This document shows, piece by piece, positions 1-9,746 of a DNA stretch of 64,000 nt. Source of the stretch: CAYXVF01 sp964468125 (GTDB lineage Bacteria; Myxococcota; XYA12-FULL-58-9; CAYXVF01); NCBI GenBank assembly GCA_964468125.1, contig CAYXVF010000012.1, positions 1 through 64,000 of the forward strand. Reading direction: 5' to 3'. Under the pieces are notes generated by a model, which was not told where the DNA came from, did no database searches, and saw only the letters and a program-made list of their open reading frames with translations. How positions within the stretch are numbered: position 1 is the stretch's first letter; each line of letters opens with the position of its first letter. The position numbers and the translations under genes were made by a program.

Positions 1-382
1 GGATGCACTCATCCGAGCCGATGCAGCCATGCTTGCGCCCAGAGGCCAACCCAATCGAAGGGCAGCATCCGCCACCCTCTGACCCCGCGCCTTCGCCTCG
101 ACCCAGCCGTGTGAAGCCTGGCCGACTGAGGGCCAAATAGAGACTCGCACCCCGCGCGAGTCTTCGACGCGTGCACCCTCCGCGGCTTACAAACCGACAA
201 TTCCCGCTCTCAGACGGGCGGAACGACCGTCTAACAGGCGATTCCGATCGGAGATGCGCTAAACCGTCGATCACGATCGAATTCCGGTGGCTGACCGCCA
301 CCCGCTGATGGCCACTGTTTGTCCAAAAAACACGAATCCCTGAGGACTTGCGCTCGGGGGCGGCTCTTGTCACAGGAGACCG
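1..382. other. Leading non-coding stretch
   Basis: No convincing gene, tRNA or repeat family is visible here. Open frames in it have no recognisable domain and no good ribosome-binding site. It contains an 8-bp perfect stem at 141-163, listed separately, and a weaker inverted repeat AGACGG/CCGTCT at 212-232. The last bases (AGGAGACCG) form the ribosome-binding site of the following dehydrogenase. Confidence 0.5.
141..163. repeat. Inverted repeat, possible hairpin
   Basis: AGACTCGC at 141-148 pairs perfectly with GCGAGTCT at 156-163 around a 7-base loop. There is no T-tract on either side, so a rho-independent terminator is not supported. It may be a transcript-end hairpin for a gene lying before the window, but that is inference. 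Confidence 0.35.
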
Positions 383-1171
383 ATGGGGGAGACGACCTTT
401 CGCGAACGCTATGGCCCATGGGCGCTGATCGCCGGTGCTTCCGAAGGGCTCGGCGCTGCCTTCGCCGAAGCGCTCGCATCGCGCGGTGTGCACATCTACC
501 TGATCGCTCGCCGCGCCGAGCTGCTCGCCTCAACCGCCGAGTGCCTTCGCACGTCCCACGCCATCGAGGTGGAGACATTCGCCATGGACTTGTCGTCGGA
601 ACGCTGCGCTGAGCACCTTCGGACGCTCCTCGAGACCCGCGACTTCGGCCTCGGCGTCTACAACGCGGCCTACTCGCCGATCGGCCCGTTTCTCGAACGT
701 CCACTCGACGACCTCATCCGCGCCGTCGACGTCAATGTCCGCGGTCCACTGCTGCTCGCGCGGCAGCTTGGACCACACCTGGTCGAACGTGGACGCGGTG
801 GGATCGTCTTGATGTCGTCGCTCGCGGGCAACCAGGGAAGCCCTCGCATCGCGACCTACGCCGCGACAAAAGCGTTCAACACGATCCTCGGAGAAGGCCT
901 GGGGCACGAGCTGCGCGCGCACGGTGTTGACGTCCTGGTCTCCGTCGCCGGCGCGATTCGGACGCCGGGCTACGAGGGCGCGGCGAGTGGTGATGCCCCC
1001 GGGACCCTCGATGCGGAGGTCGTGGCGGAGAAAACCCTGCGCGCCCTCGGCCGCAGCACACGGATCACGCCTGGATTCGTCAACGGGCTGGCGAGCTTCG
1101 TCCTAGGCCGGCTTATGACGCGTGCGGGCGCCGTCTCCACGATGGCTTCGTCGACCAAAGACCTGCAGTGA
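383..1171 (+). CDS. Short-chain dehydrogenase/reductase (SDR)
   Basis: A classical SDR of 262 residues. The Rossmann nucleotide-binding loop GASEGLG is at residues 18-24, an NAA motif follows the fourth strand, and the catalytic Ser (MSSLAG) precedes a YAATK motif holding the Tyr and Lys. The family oxidises or reduces alcohols and ketones with NAD(P)(H) in the cytoplasm; the substrate cannot be read from sequence. AGGAG sits five bases before the ATG, which fixes the start. It stands alone: the next gene, smc, converges on it with 26 bases between them. Confidence 0.9.
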   Translation: MGETTFRERYGPWALIAGASEGLGAAFAEALASRGVHIYLIARRAELLASTAECLRTSHAIEVETFAMDLSSERCAEHLRTLLETRDFGLGVYNAAYSPIGPFLERPLDDLIRAVDVNVRGPLLLARQLGPHLVERGRGGIVLMSSLAGNQGSPRIATYAATKAFNTILGEGLGHELRAHGVDVLVSVAGAIRTPGYEGAASGDAPGTLDAEVVAEKTLRALGRSTRITPGFVNGLASFVLGRLMTRAGAVSTMASSTKDLQ

Positions 1172-1197
1172 GAGAGCTCGAACGCGGCGCTACGCGG

Positions 1198-4100
1198 TCA
1201 GGCCGCCGCGCCGTCTTTTGACTCGAAGTTGTCCAAGTCGACGGGGACCACCGTGCTCATTCCCGGCTCCTGCATCGTGATGCCGTAGAGCTTGTCCGCT
1301 TGGGTCATCGTCGCCTTGTTGTGCGTGATCACGATGAACTGAGCGATAGAGGAGATCTCTCGCAGCATCTCGTTGAAGCGCCCCACGTTGGCCTCGTCGA
1401 GTGGCGCATCCACCTCGTCCAGGATGCAAAACGGCGACGGCTTGATCAGAAAGATCGAGAAGATGAACGCCGTCGCGGTGAGCGCTTTCTCCCCACCGGA
1501 CATCAGATTCACATTCTGAAGCTTCTTACCGGGTGGCTGGGCTACGATTTCAACGCCCGCTTCGAGAAGATCGTCTGCATTGGTGAGCTCGAGACGGGCG
1601 AGCCCGCCGCGGAAGAGCCGCGGGTAGACCTTCTGGAACATTTCGTTCACCGACTCGTAGGCCTCTTTGAAGCGCTCGCGGCTCGCCTTGTTGATCCGTT
1701 GAATGGCACGTCGGAGGTTTTCGAGGGCCTCGTTGAGGTCGTCGCGCTGGCGCGTGAGGAAGTCGAAGCGCTCCTCGATCTCCTGGCACTCGTCGATGGC
1801 GGTGAGGTTGATGGGCCCCATGTTCTTGATCTGCCGATCGAGCTCCTTGCGCCGCTTCACCTCCTCGGTCCCTGGCTCAGGACGGGCGTGATAGTCCGTC
1901 AGGATTTCGAGCAGGTTGACGTCGTGCCGGTCCAGGACCTGCGCGATCAGCTGCTCGCGTTCCATGACGATGCGCTGCAGATCCATCTTGAGCTCGAGGA
2001 GCGCCTCCTGGACCAGCTCACCCTGTCGCCGGTCCTCTCGGATCTTCTGCTCGGCGACGCCGAGGCGCTCGCGCTCGGCTTCAAAGCGCGCCCGTGCCTG
2101 CGAGAGCGCCTCGCGCTTCTCTTGGGCCAGGACACTGATAGTCGAGGCTTCTTCACGGGCGCTTTCGATCCTCTGTTTCAGCTCGGTCGCAGCCGTGGCG
2201 GCTTCCTCCGCCTGCGCTTTGCCGCGGGACCCGCGCTCGCGAAGCTCCGCGCGGTTCTGATCGAGCCGTCCCAGGCTCGACTTGGCCGACGCGATTTTTT
2301 CTTCGCGCGCAGCCAGGTCGACCCGTAGACGCGTGAGCTCCTGCGATCGTTCCTCGAGCTCGCTGGCACGCTCTTGTCGAGCTTCTTGCAGGGTCGCGAC
2401 CTCCATTTCAATCGCTTCTCGGGCGCTCTCGAATTCCCGAAGGGCGCGACGGGCCTCGCCTTCGTCCACCTCGATGCGCTGCAGCTCCTCGCGGTGCTGC
2501 TCGAGCTCGTAGCGCAGTACTTCGTCTCGATCGTCGAGCCGCGATTGTTCTTCGAGCGCCGCTTGCTGGTCTTTCTTCTGCTCGACGTGCTCGATCTCGG
2601 CCTGGCGGATCGCCCGGTCGAGCTCTTGCATCTTCGTCGACAGCGCTTGCGCCTCGGTTTCTTTGCTCGAGAGGTTTTGGCGGGCCTGCTCCAAACGGGC
2701 TTCGAGCTCCTCTACGCGCTCGGTCAGCTCGCGGATCTCGCGCCGATTCGCCAACACGCCGGCGCCTTCGTTCACGCCCCCCATCACCGCGCCACTGTCG
2801 TCCACGACTTCACCGGCGAGCGTCACCACGGTCCTTGGCCTGGGCCCCGGCCAAGGGCCGAGCGCGACGTCCAGGGATTCGACGACGACGATGTCGCCGA
2901 GCACCGCCTCCGCCGCCGGCTCGAAACCGGGCTTCACGCGCACGAGATCGAGGGCCCGTCCTCGGATCCCCGGGCCGCTCGACACGAGCCCATCCCGCGC
3001 CCAAGGCCGCACAGGAACAAAGCCACCACGACCACCTTGAACCTCGCGCAGGTGCTCGATGCCTCGCCGGGCAACGTCGTGTCCATCCACCACCAGGTAT
3101 TGGAGCCGGTCGCCGAGCGCCGCTTCGACGGCGCCTTCGAGCTCTTCCGGAACCTCCATGATCTCTGGAACGAGGGTGCGAATCCCCTCGATCACGGGCT
3201 GTCCGTCTTCGCCCATCAGGGTTCGCACGCCGTCCGAAAAACCCTCGAGACGACGGGCGATCTCTTCCAGCGAGCTCAAGCGACTTCGACGCTCGGAGAG
3301 CTCGTCGCGCGCTGCTTGAACGCGTTCGCTCGCCGCGGCCACCTCCTCCTTGAGGCGAAGCTGGTCTTCATGGAGCGTCGCCTGTTCGCCTTGCCAGCGC
3401 TCGAGCTGCGCCTGCCGCTCGCCGATTTCGCGCTCCAAGCGGCTCCGTCGCTCCCCTAGCTCAATGCGATTCTGCGCCACGGACTCTACGTCACGGGTCG
3501 CTTGGTCGAGCCGCCGTTCAGTGTCGGCACGCTGGCGCTCGAGGGTGGCGAGAATGGAGCTCTGCTGCGCGGCCCCGTGGATTTGCTCCACGGCCACACC
3601 GCGCTTCTGCTCGATGGACGCGTCGATCTGGGCTACCGCATCCTGAGCGCCGTCGACCCCGAGGGCGACAGACTCGAGCTTCGCCTGGTCTTCGCCGAAG
3701 CTACCGCTCAGAACCTCCACCTGCGCTTTGAGCTGTTGTTCCTCCTGGTCGGCGGCTTCGAGTCGGCGACTCGCCTCCTCCGCGTCCCGCGTGCCTTCAT
3801 CTGCTCGCTGCCTGGCCTCCGCGCGCTGGCGCGTCCAGTGCTCGAGATCGCGCTCGAGCGCCGCGAGCTTGGCGTCAATCTCCGCACTCGCCTCCTGCTC
3901 CGCTTGGAGCCTGCGCTCTTCTTCGACAAGCCTGAGCTTGTCCGCCTCGACCGTCGCCTCTCCGGCGGCCATGGACCCCTGCGTATCGCCGAGCTTGGCT
4001 TCGAGCTTCGCGCGCTCGCCGGTTTGGTAGCGCTCGACCGCCGCCATTTTCAGAAGCTCGACGGAGGCGCCGTGAAGCTCGAGATCACGCAGCTCCTCGC

Positions 4101-4761
4101 GCAACTCGCGGTAGCGCTCCGCTTTTCGCGCTTGGCGCCGAAGCGAGCCCAGCTGACGTTCGAGCTCGCTGATGATGTCATTTACGCGGGTCAGATTTTG
4201 CTGCGTCGCCTCCATGCGGCGCTCGGCGGCCTTCTTGCGCGCCTTGAACTTGGTGATCCCAGCCACCTCTTCGATCAAGCTTCGACGCTCTTCCGGCTTC
4301 GCGTTGACGATGAAGCCGATGCGTCCCTGCTCGATGATGGAATAGGCCCGGGTGCCGACACCGGTCCCGAGGAAGAAATCGGTGATGTCTCGGAGTCGCG
4401 ACTGGGTGTTGTTGATCAGGTACTCACTCGTGCCGTCCCGGTGCAGGCGTCGAGTGATTGCGATCTCTTCGTAGGCTGCAAAGGCCGGGGGCACATTTCC
4501 GTCGTTGTGGAAGGTGAGCGTGACCTCGGCGAGTCCCTGTGGTCCCCGGCTGTCCGAGCCGGCGAAGATCACGTCTTGCATCGCCTTGCCGCGAAGGTGC
4601 TTAGCGCTCATCTCGCCCATGCACCAGCGGATCGCATCGACGACATTGGACTTGCCGCAGCCGTTGGGCCCCACGACGCCGGAAATGCCATCTCCGAACA
4701 TCAGGGTCGCTTTGTCCGCGAACGACTTGAAGCCGTGAATTTCGAGTTTCTTGATCCGCAT
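1198..4761 (-). CDS. smc: Chromosome segregation protein SMC
   Basis: Full-length SMC ATPase of 1187 residues, the core of the bacterial condensin that organises and segregates the chromosome together with ScpA and ScpB (neither is in this window). Seen directly: Walker A GPNGCGKS at residues 31-38, a long Glu/Arg/Gln-rich coiled coil, a Gly-rich hinge in the middle (around VIEGIRTLV...ALGDRLQYLVVDG), a second coiled coil, then the ABC signature LMSGGEKALTA and Walker B CILDEVDAPLDEAN near the C-terminus. The start at MRIKKLEIHGF is chosen because SMC proteins begin this way; an in-frame extension of 36 residues upstream does not look like SMC. It is on the same strand as the membrane protein at 5095-6831, more than 300 bases downstream of it. 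Confidence 0.97.
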   Translation of the reverse strand: MRIKKLEIHGFKSFADKATLMFGDGISGVVGPNGCGKSNVVDAIRWCMGEMSAKHLRGKAMQDVIFAGSDSRGPQGLAEVTLTFHNDGNVPPAFAAYEEIAITRRLHRDGTSEYLINNTQSRLRDITDFFLGTGVGTRAYSIIEQGRIGFIVNAKPEERRSLIEEVAGITKFKARKKAAERRMEATQQNLTRVNDIISELERQLGSLRRQARKAERYRELREELRDLELHGASVELLKMAAVERYQTGERAKLEAKLGDTQGSMAAGEATVEADKLRLVEEERRLQAEQEASAEIDAKLAALERDLEHWTRQRAEARQRADEGTRDAEEASRRLEAADQEEQQLKAQVEVLSGSFGEDQAKLESVALGVDGAQDAVAQIDASIEQKRGVAVEQIHGAAQQSSILATLERQRADTERRLDQATRDVESVAQNRIELGERRSRLEREIGERQAQLERWQGEQATLHEDQLRLKEEVAAASERVQAARDELSERRSRLSSLEEIARRLEGFSDGVRTLMGEDGQPVIEGIRTLVPEIMEVPEELEGAVEAALGDRLQYLVVDGHDVARRGIEHLREVQGGRGGFVPVRPWARDGLVSSGPGIRGRALDLVRVKPGFEPAAEAVLGDIVVVESLDVALGPWPGPRPRTVVTLAGEVVDDSGAVMGGVNEGAGVLANRREIRELTERVEELEARLEQARQNLSSKETEAQALSTKMQELDRAIRQAEIEHVEQKKDQQAALEEQSRLDDRDEVLRYELEQHREELQRIEVDEGEARRALREFESAREAIEMEVATLQEARQERASELEERSQELTRLRVDLAAREEKIASAKSSLGRLDQNRAELRERGSRGKAQAEEAATAATELKQRIESAREEASTISVLAQEKREALSQARARFEAERERLGVAEQKIREDRRQGELVQEALLELKMDLQRIVMEREQLIAQVLDRHDVNLLEILTDYHARPEPGTEEVKRRKELDRQIKNMGPINLTAIDECQEIEERFDFLTRQRDDLNEALENLRRAIQRINKASRERFKEAYESVNEMFQKVYPRLFRGGLARLELTNADDLLEAGVEIVAQPPGKKLQNVNLMSGGEKALTATAFIFSIFLIKPSPFCILDEVDAPLDEANVGRFNEMLREISSIAQFIVITHNKATMTQADKLYGITMQEPGMSTVVPVDLDNFESKDGAAA

Positions 4762-5094
4762 AGCGAGCGCTCCGGCAACGTCTGGTCCCGCGAAGGACCG
4801 CGCAGCGAGGGCGCATCTCCTCACCCAGTGTAAGGCGCCTGGAGCCTGCCAGGCACACATCGACTCCACAAGGCGGCCAGGTCCGCTCAGGAACCCGCTG
4901 CCGCCGATCGTCTAGGCCCGTAAGTGCCTGTTTTTACGTGCTCCCTTGAGCTTTTCGGACCATATCGGAGCCGTCCGATCGTTTTTTGCGGCCTTCGGGG
5001 ATTCGGGCCAGCGAATGTACGAGGGCGCCCTCGTTCGCGGGTGCTCCGTGGGCGAGCAAGTGTCAGACCAGGTCACCGCGCATCGGTCTCGCCC
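4762..5094. other. Intergenic region upstream of smc
   Basis: A 333-base gap between two minus-strand genes. It is likely to hold the smc promoter, though I cannot assign -35/-10 boxes with confidence. It contains a terminator-shaped hairpin with a T6 tract (4964-4987), listed separately, and a loose CGTAA/TTACG inverted repeat at 4919-4938. No gene or tRNA is visible. Confidence 0.5.
4964..4987 (+). terminator. Terminator-shaped hairpin with T6 tract
   Basis: ATCGGA (4964-4969) pairs with TCCGAT (4974-4979) around a GCCG loop and is followed by CG and six T residues (4982-4987). The shape is that of a short rho-independent terminator reading on the plus strand. No annotated plus-strand gene runs into it, so it would have to end antisense or unannotated transcription, or be coincidental. 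The 6-bp stem is short for a strong terminator. Confidence 0.35.
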
Positions 5095-6831
5095 CTAGGG
5101 CTCGAGCCGCTGCGCGTCCAGACGCGACATGCCAAAAATGAGCGGCACCACCGTCATCGCCGCCGCGCCCACGACAGCAAGGCCCGCGCAGGCTGCTGCC
5201 CCCAAACCCAAGAAGGCCACCGGCTCCCCGCCGACGACCGAGAGGTGCAGGTACCAGGCGACAGGGGCACAGGAGCCGACAAACAGGAGAGAGAAGACCA
5301 CCGCAACGCCCATGAAGACGAAGCCACCGACGCTCGTGACGACCTGTGTTGGGTGGTCGGCGCGAAAATTCGGCTGCATGACCCCCAGCCCGGCGCCGAG
5401 TCCGGTCAACGCAAAGGCCAGAAGAAGGACCGCTACGACACTCAACGTCGCCACCCCTGCCGACGTACCGAGGATCGCATTCGTGCCGGTCACGAGTACT
5501 ACTCCGAGGGAGGCCAATATGGGAAAGCCCACCGCGATTTTGGCCGCGACCAAGGCCCCGACCCCCGAAGGTGCCGACAGCGAAATCCAGGCCGCCCTCC
5601 CCTCCAGAGAAATCGCGGCGTAAACAAAGCGCAACGCGACCGCCGCCAGCACGAAGCTCGCGGGCATCAGGTTGATGACAGCGATCCAATCGGCGAGCAC
5701 CGCTTTCGAGGTTCCGATTTGGCGGGCGTCTTCGAGGGGCAAGGCGCTCATGTTGAAGAGGTAGATCACCGCGAGACCCACAATGAGCAACAGCTGCGAC
5801 CACTGGGTGGCATCGCGGCCCAGGTGCAGGATGTCCTTGCGGGTGAGCGCTGCGACGGACCTCGGCAAGGGGGACGTCACGACCCAGACGAGCTTCGAGA
5901 CCCAAGACTCGCCTCTCAGCCATTGGCCACGCGCGCTCAATGCCTGGGAGCGCGCGATCGGGAACGCCGCGGCGAAGACAAATCGAGACAACGCGACGAG
6001 CACAGCGGTCATCGCGAAGAGCACCGCGAGTGCCTTCAGATTCACCGCTCCACCGGAAAACACAGGGGTGAGCGAATCGGCGAGATGACTTGAGGGAAGC
6101 CAGCCAGCCCCCGGAGCCTCGAGCTCGACCAGTGCCTCGGCGAGCTTCTTCGCGCCGCTCTGGTCCCCCAGGCGCTCCGGCCGGAGGCTGCGAATCGCGA
6201 CAAAGAGACCTACGAGTCCAATGAGCGACATCACCAAGAGCATGTCGCGGGCGCGACTCGCGGGGAGGAGGGTCGCGATGGCGGTAGTTCCGAGGAGCGA
6301 GACCGTGACCGATGCGACGACGAAGAGTGAAAACCCCAAGGCGAGCACCAGATACCAAAACGCAGGAACGCCGAGCGCCGCACCGATACCACTGAGTACC
6401 GCCGTACCGAAGGCGAGAGGCATCCACCCCGCGGCGGCTACGACTTGCACCCAATAGCTCCAGAACAGCGTCCCCGCCTCGGCGGGAAGCGCGCCTACCA
6501 AGCGCAGACTGTCCGCGAGGTAAACCCGCCCGAGGGTGACCACGACGCCGGAGTACGCGAGGGTAAAGAGCAGGACGGCGGTCAGAAGCTCGACGGTCTG
6601 GGGAAGCGCGCCCTCAACCCCCGGTAGCTCTTTCATGAGCAGGGAAACACCGCCACGCATCGCGGAAAAAATGCCGAACCACAACGCAACCCCGAGGGCC
6701 GCTGCGCCGATGCGATAGAGGCGTCGACGCGTCGAAGGAGGCCATAGGTTGCTGCGAAGCTCGTACCACGCCACGCGAAGCAAGCCCCGAACGACGCGAG
6801 GTTCACGACGATTCATTCGTGAGTCAGTCAC
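5095..6831 (-). CDS. Polytopic membrane protein, ABC-2 exporter-like
   Basis: A 578-residue integral membrane protein with about 12 hydrophobic segments in two blocks, separated by a hydrophilic middle part (around RSLRPERLGDQSGAKKLAEAL). The N-terminus is basic and cytoplasmic in character (RVAWYELRSNLWPPSTRRR), as is common in ABC-2-type permease subunits of about this size. The likely role is export or membrane remodelling with a partner ATPase, but no ABC ATPase is encoded next to it: smc lies downstream and an aminotransferase lies divergently upstream. The GTG start is chosen because GGAGG lies four bases before it; an ATG five codons later has no such site. Family assignment is from topology and general resemblance only. 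Confidence 0.6.
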   Translation of the reverse strand: MTDSRMNRREPRVVRGLLRVAWYELRSNLWPPSTRRRLYRIGAAALGVALWFGIFSAMRGGVSLLMKELPGVEGALPQTVELLTAVLLFTLAYSGVVVTLGRVYLADSLRLVGALPAEAGTLFWSYWVQVVAAAGWMPLAFGTAVLSGIGAALGVPAFWYLVLALGFSLFVVASVTVSLLGTTAIATLLPASRARDMLLVMSLIGLVGLFVAIRSLRPERLGDQSGAKKLAEALVELEAPGAGWLPSSHLADSLTPVFSGGAVNLKALAVLFAMTAVLVALSRFVFAAAFPIARSQALSARGQWLRGESWVSKLVWVVTSPLPRSVAALTRKDILHLGRDATQWSQLLLIVGLAVIYLFNMSALPLEDARQIGTSKAVLADWIAVINLMPASFVLAAVALRFVYAAISLEGRAAWISLSAPSGVGALVAAKIAVGFPILASLGVVLVTGTNAILGTSAGVATLSVVAVLLLAFALTGLGAGLGVMQPNFRADHPTQVVTSVGGFVFMGVAVVFSLLFVGSCAPVAWYLHLSVVGGEPVAFLGLGAAACAGLAVVGAAAMTVVPLIFGMSRLDAQRLEP

Positions 6832-6886
6832 TCATCCTCCGAAACCCCTTCGCCGCTTTCCAAATGCGGCTTCACCCCGGTAACAT

Positions 6887-8641
6887 GTGATGATGGAAAA
6901 CACGGAGCGCAAAGAGCTGTTGGTCGAACGAATCCGCGAAGCGATCATCGGTGACGACCAGGCGATCGAAGGCCCCTACGGCACCCGACGGCTGACCTAC
7001 GCCGACTATACCGCCTCTGGCCGCAGCCTCACCTTCATCGAGGAGTTCATTCGTCAGCAGGTGATGCCCCTCTACGCAAACACACACACGGAGACCTCGG
7101 GCACGGGACTGCAGACGACGCACTTTCGAGAAGAGGCACGTAGCCTGATCAAGGACGCGCTCGGCGCGGATGAGCGGGACGTTTTGATTTTCTGCGGCAG
7201 TGGTGCCACCGGCGCGATCAACAAGCTGATCGACGTGCTCAATCTCCGAATCCCAAACGACCTCGACGCCCGCTACGGCCTGCGCGACGCCATCCCGGAG
7301 AACGAGCGTCCCGTGGTGTTCATCGGCCCCTATGAGCACCACAGCAACGAGCTGCCCTGGCGCGAGTCGATCGCGGAGGTGATCACCATCGACGAAGACG
7401 ATGACGGTCGAATCGACACCGCGCACCTCGAACGGGAGCTCGAGCGCTTCGCTGACCGTCCGCTGAAGATCGGTAGCTTCTCCGCAGCCTCGAACGTGAC
7501 CGGCATCGGCTCGGACACCCGGGGGATCTCCTCGTTGCTCCATCGCCACGGAGCGCTGGCTTTCTGGGACTTCGCCGCGGCGGGGCCCTACGTGAAGATC
7601 GAGATGAACATGCGCGACGACGAGACCGACGGCGACCTCGTCTACAAAGACGCGATCTTCATTTCGCCGCACAAATTCGTGGGAGGCCCCGGCACACCTG
7701 GGATTCTCGTCGCGAAGCGTCACCTCTTCAAGAACCGAGTCCCCGCTGTGCCGGGCGGCGGCACCGTGTCCTACGTGAGCTCCGACCACCATCGCTACCT
7801 CGAAGACATCGAGCACCGGGAAGAAGGCGGAACGCCCGCGATCATCGAATCGATTCGCGCGGGCCTCGTATTCCAGCTCAAAGAAGCGGTCGGGCACGAA
7901 TTGATCTACGCGCGCGAGAGCCAGTTCGTGCGCCGTGCGATCGAGCGTTGGTCCCGTCACCCGAGCATCCAGGTGCTCGGCAATCCCAAGGCCTGGCGGC
8001 TGTCGATCGTGAGCTTCATGTTGCAGCACCAAGGGAGATTCTTGCACCACAACTTCGTCGTGGCGCTGTTGAACGATCTCTTCGGGATCCAAGCCCGGGG
8101 CGGTTGCTCCTGCGCGGGACCCTACGGCCATCGCCTCCTCGGGATCGACATCACACGCTCACACCAGTTTGAGCGTGAGATCGCCGAGGGCTGTGAAGGG
8201 GTCAAACCGGGTTGGGTGCGGGTCAATTTCAACTACTTCATCTCCGACGAAGTCTTCGAGTTCATCCTCGACGCCGTCGAGTGGGTCGCTCAACACGGCT
8301 GGAAACTGATCCCGGACTACCGTTTCTGTCCGAGCACGGGCCAGTGGTACCACCGCGCCGGTCGGCCGAAGCCAGCGATGAGCCTGCACCACATCGACTA
8401 CAGCCGCGGTACGATGCAGTACCGCTCGCGCCAGGCGACCGAGCCGGAAGGCGTCCTGCGCAGCTATCTCGATGAGGCGGATCGTATTCTCGCGGATCGC
8501 GTTCATCGCTTGCGCAACGAGCCCGTAGGTGACGAGTCCCGAGCCTTGAGCGAGCGCTTCGAGCAGCTGCGCTGGTTCTGGCTTCCTGCGGAGGTCAAAG
8601 CGGAGATCGCCAACGATACCGTCACCGAGGCGGCGGGTTAA
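6887..8641 (+). CDS. Class V aminotransferase (cysteine desulfurase-like)
   Basis: PLP-dependent fold-type I enzyme of 584 residues. The PLP lysine lies in ISPHKFVGGPGTPG, preceded by a WDFAAAGPYV strand carrying the usual Asp; an N-terminal YADYTASGR segment and CGSGATGAIN, which would bind the cofactor phosphate, are also present. The core matches SufS/NifS-like class V aminotransferases, but the protein is about 180 residues longer, with a C-terminal extension after RGGCSCAGPYGHRLLGI. The cysteines in that motif could accept sulfur or be structural. No SUF or ISC partner genes are adjacent, so the substrate is unknown. The start is GTG followed directly by two ATGs; any of the three could be used. 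Confidence 0.85.
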   Translation: MMMENTERKELLVERIREAIIGDDQAIEGPYGTRRLTYADYTASGRSLTFIEEFIRQQVMPLYANTHTETSGTGLQTTHFREEARSLIKDALGADERDVLIFCGSGATGAINKLIDVLNLRIPNDLDARYGLRDAIPENERPVVFIGPYEHHSNELPWRESIAEVITIDEDDDGRIDTAHLERELERFADRPLKIGSFSAASNVTGIGSDTRGISSLLHRHGALAFWDFAAAGPYVKIEMNMRDDETDGDLVYKDAIFISPHKFVGGPGTPGILVAKRHLFKNRVPAVPGGGTVSYVSSDHHRYLEDIEHREEGGTPAIIESIRAGLVFQLKEAVGHELIYARESQFVRRAIERWSRHPSIQVLGNPKAWRLSIVSFMLQHQGRFLHHNFVVALLNDLFGIQARGGCSCAGPYGHRLLGIDITRSHQFEREIAEGCEGVKPGWVRVNFNYFISDEVFEFILDAVEWVAQHGWKLIPDYRFCPSTGQWYHRAGRPKPAMSLHHIDYSRGTMQYRSRQATEPEGVLRSYLDEADRILADRVHRLRNEPVGDESRALSERFEQLRWFWLPAEVKAEIANDTVTEAAG

Positions 8642-8691
8642 ACGTTTCCCGCAGCCAGGACGAACGCCTCCTCTCGACCGACAATGGGCCC

Positions 8692-9714
8692 ATGCGCCTG
8701 AGCCTTGCCTTCATCTGCGCCCTCCTCTCCAGCCTGTGGGCGCGTCCGGCGCGCGCGATGGGAGAAGAGACCCAGGGCCTCGTGTTTGGGGTCGAGCTCG
8801 GTGGGCATTTTGGAGCGGGCCCGGGCGCACTGTCCCGCACCGCGCCGGAGGTGAGCTTCGCCGAGCTCGGACCACCGGTCGACGAGGTCGCCCTGACGTT
8901 CGGCTCCCGGGTGGATGCGCTGCGCTCCGAGCTCGCTCTGCGTGTCGCCTACGGCTTTGCGAGCGGCTCCGCAGACGCGGGGGGCACGGACGTAGACTAT
9001 TCGGTTCGTCGAATTCCGATCACCTTCGCGTGGAGGGCCGCGTTTCTGGACGGCCCCGTGCATCCGCTCTTGGGGGTCGACGCGGGGCTGCTCTGGACCT
9101 CCGCGCGCTATCGCGGAGCCTTCGAGGGAGAAGCGGGCTTCGACTTGGGCTTCACACTCCGCGCCCTAGGCGGAGTGGATTTCGACGTGGGCGAATCCTC
9201 CCACCTCCGGGCCTTTCTCCAGTACCGGCTCGACCCCGGGCGCACGGTGGTCGGAGGTCCGGATCTCGGTGGCGAGCACCTGGCCTTTGGTCTGGGCTAC
9301 CTCGTGTCCTTCGATCGGCCTGAGCCACGGGTCCGCCCTCCAGCCACGGGCCCCTTGCGCAGCGCCGGCACGGGCAGCGGGCTCGAAGACGCTTTCGAGT
9401 GGATTCGCCGCGGCGACGCCCTCGCCCGGGAAGGCGACGCCGCCGCTGCGGTCCGCGCCTATCAACGTGGGGTCGAGCTGCTTCCCCGCGATCCCCAAAC
9501 GCGTAAGAACGTCGAGGTTCCGGTGCGAGTGGATTGGGCCGAGCAGCTCGCGCGCGCCGGTCGGCGCGAAGAGGCGATCGAGGTGTTGCAGAGCGCGAGG
9601 AGAATCACCCCGGCCGACGCGTCGGTCCTCGACGCGCTCCGGCGATTGGGCGCCTCTCTCGAGGCACCGGTCGAGGATATCGAGGATGGCCCGGCACCGG
9701 TGATCCCTCACTGA
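8692..9714 (+). CDS. Exported beta-barrel-like protein with C-terminal TPR repeats
   Basis: Predicted secreted protein of 340 residues. A signal peptide ends near ARPARA-MGEE (about residue 22). Residues 25-215 alternate short amphipathic strands and turns typical of a small outer-membrane barrel or periplasmic beta protein (VFGVELGGHFG, ITFAWRAAFL, FLQYRLDPG, AFGLGYLVSF). After a Pro-rich linker, residues 235-330 contain two to three TPR-like helix pairs (RRGDALAREGDAAAAVRAYQRGVELLP; AEQLARAGRREEAIEVLQSARRITP). TPRs usually mediate protein contacts, so a scaffold role at the outer membrane is plausible. I do not recognise a named family. Confidence 0.65.
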   Translation: MRLSLAFICALLSSLWARPARAMGEETQGLVFGVELGGHFGAGPGALSRTAPEVSFAELGPPVDEVALTFGSRVDALRSELALRVAYGFASGSADAGGTDVDYSVRRIPITFAWRAAFLDGPVHPLLGVDAGLLWTSARYRGAFEGEAGFDLGFTLRALGGVDFDVGESSHLRAFLQYRLDPGRTVVGGPDLGGEHLAFGLGYLVSFDRPEPRVRPPATGPLRSAGTGSGLEDAFEWIRRGDALAREGDAAAAVRAYQRGVELLPRDPQTRKNVEVPVRVDWAEQLARAGRREEAIEVLQSARRITPADASVLDALRRLGASLEAPVEDIEDGPAPVIPH

Positions 9715-9746
9715 GGTGCGGTGGTTTTGGCCAGCGGGGGAGCCGA

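Noticed and set aside
1300..4833. Several long plus-strand open frames (342 to 443 codons) opposite smc
   Set aside because: They are antisense shadows of the coiled coil, rich in Leu and Arg because Glu/Gln/Ala codons are read backwards, and no family matches.
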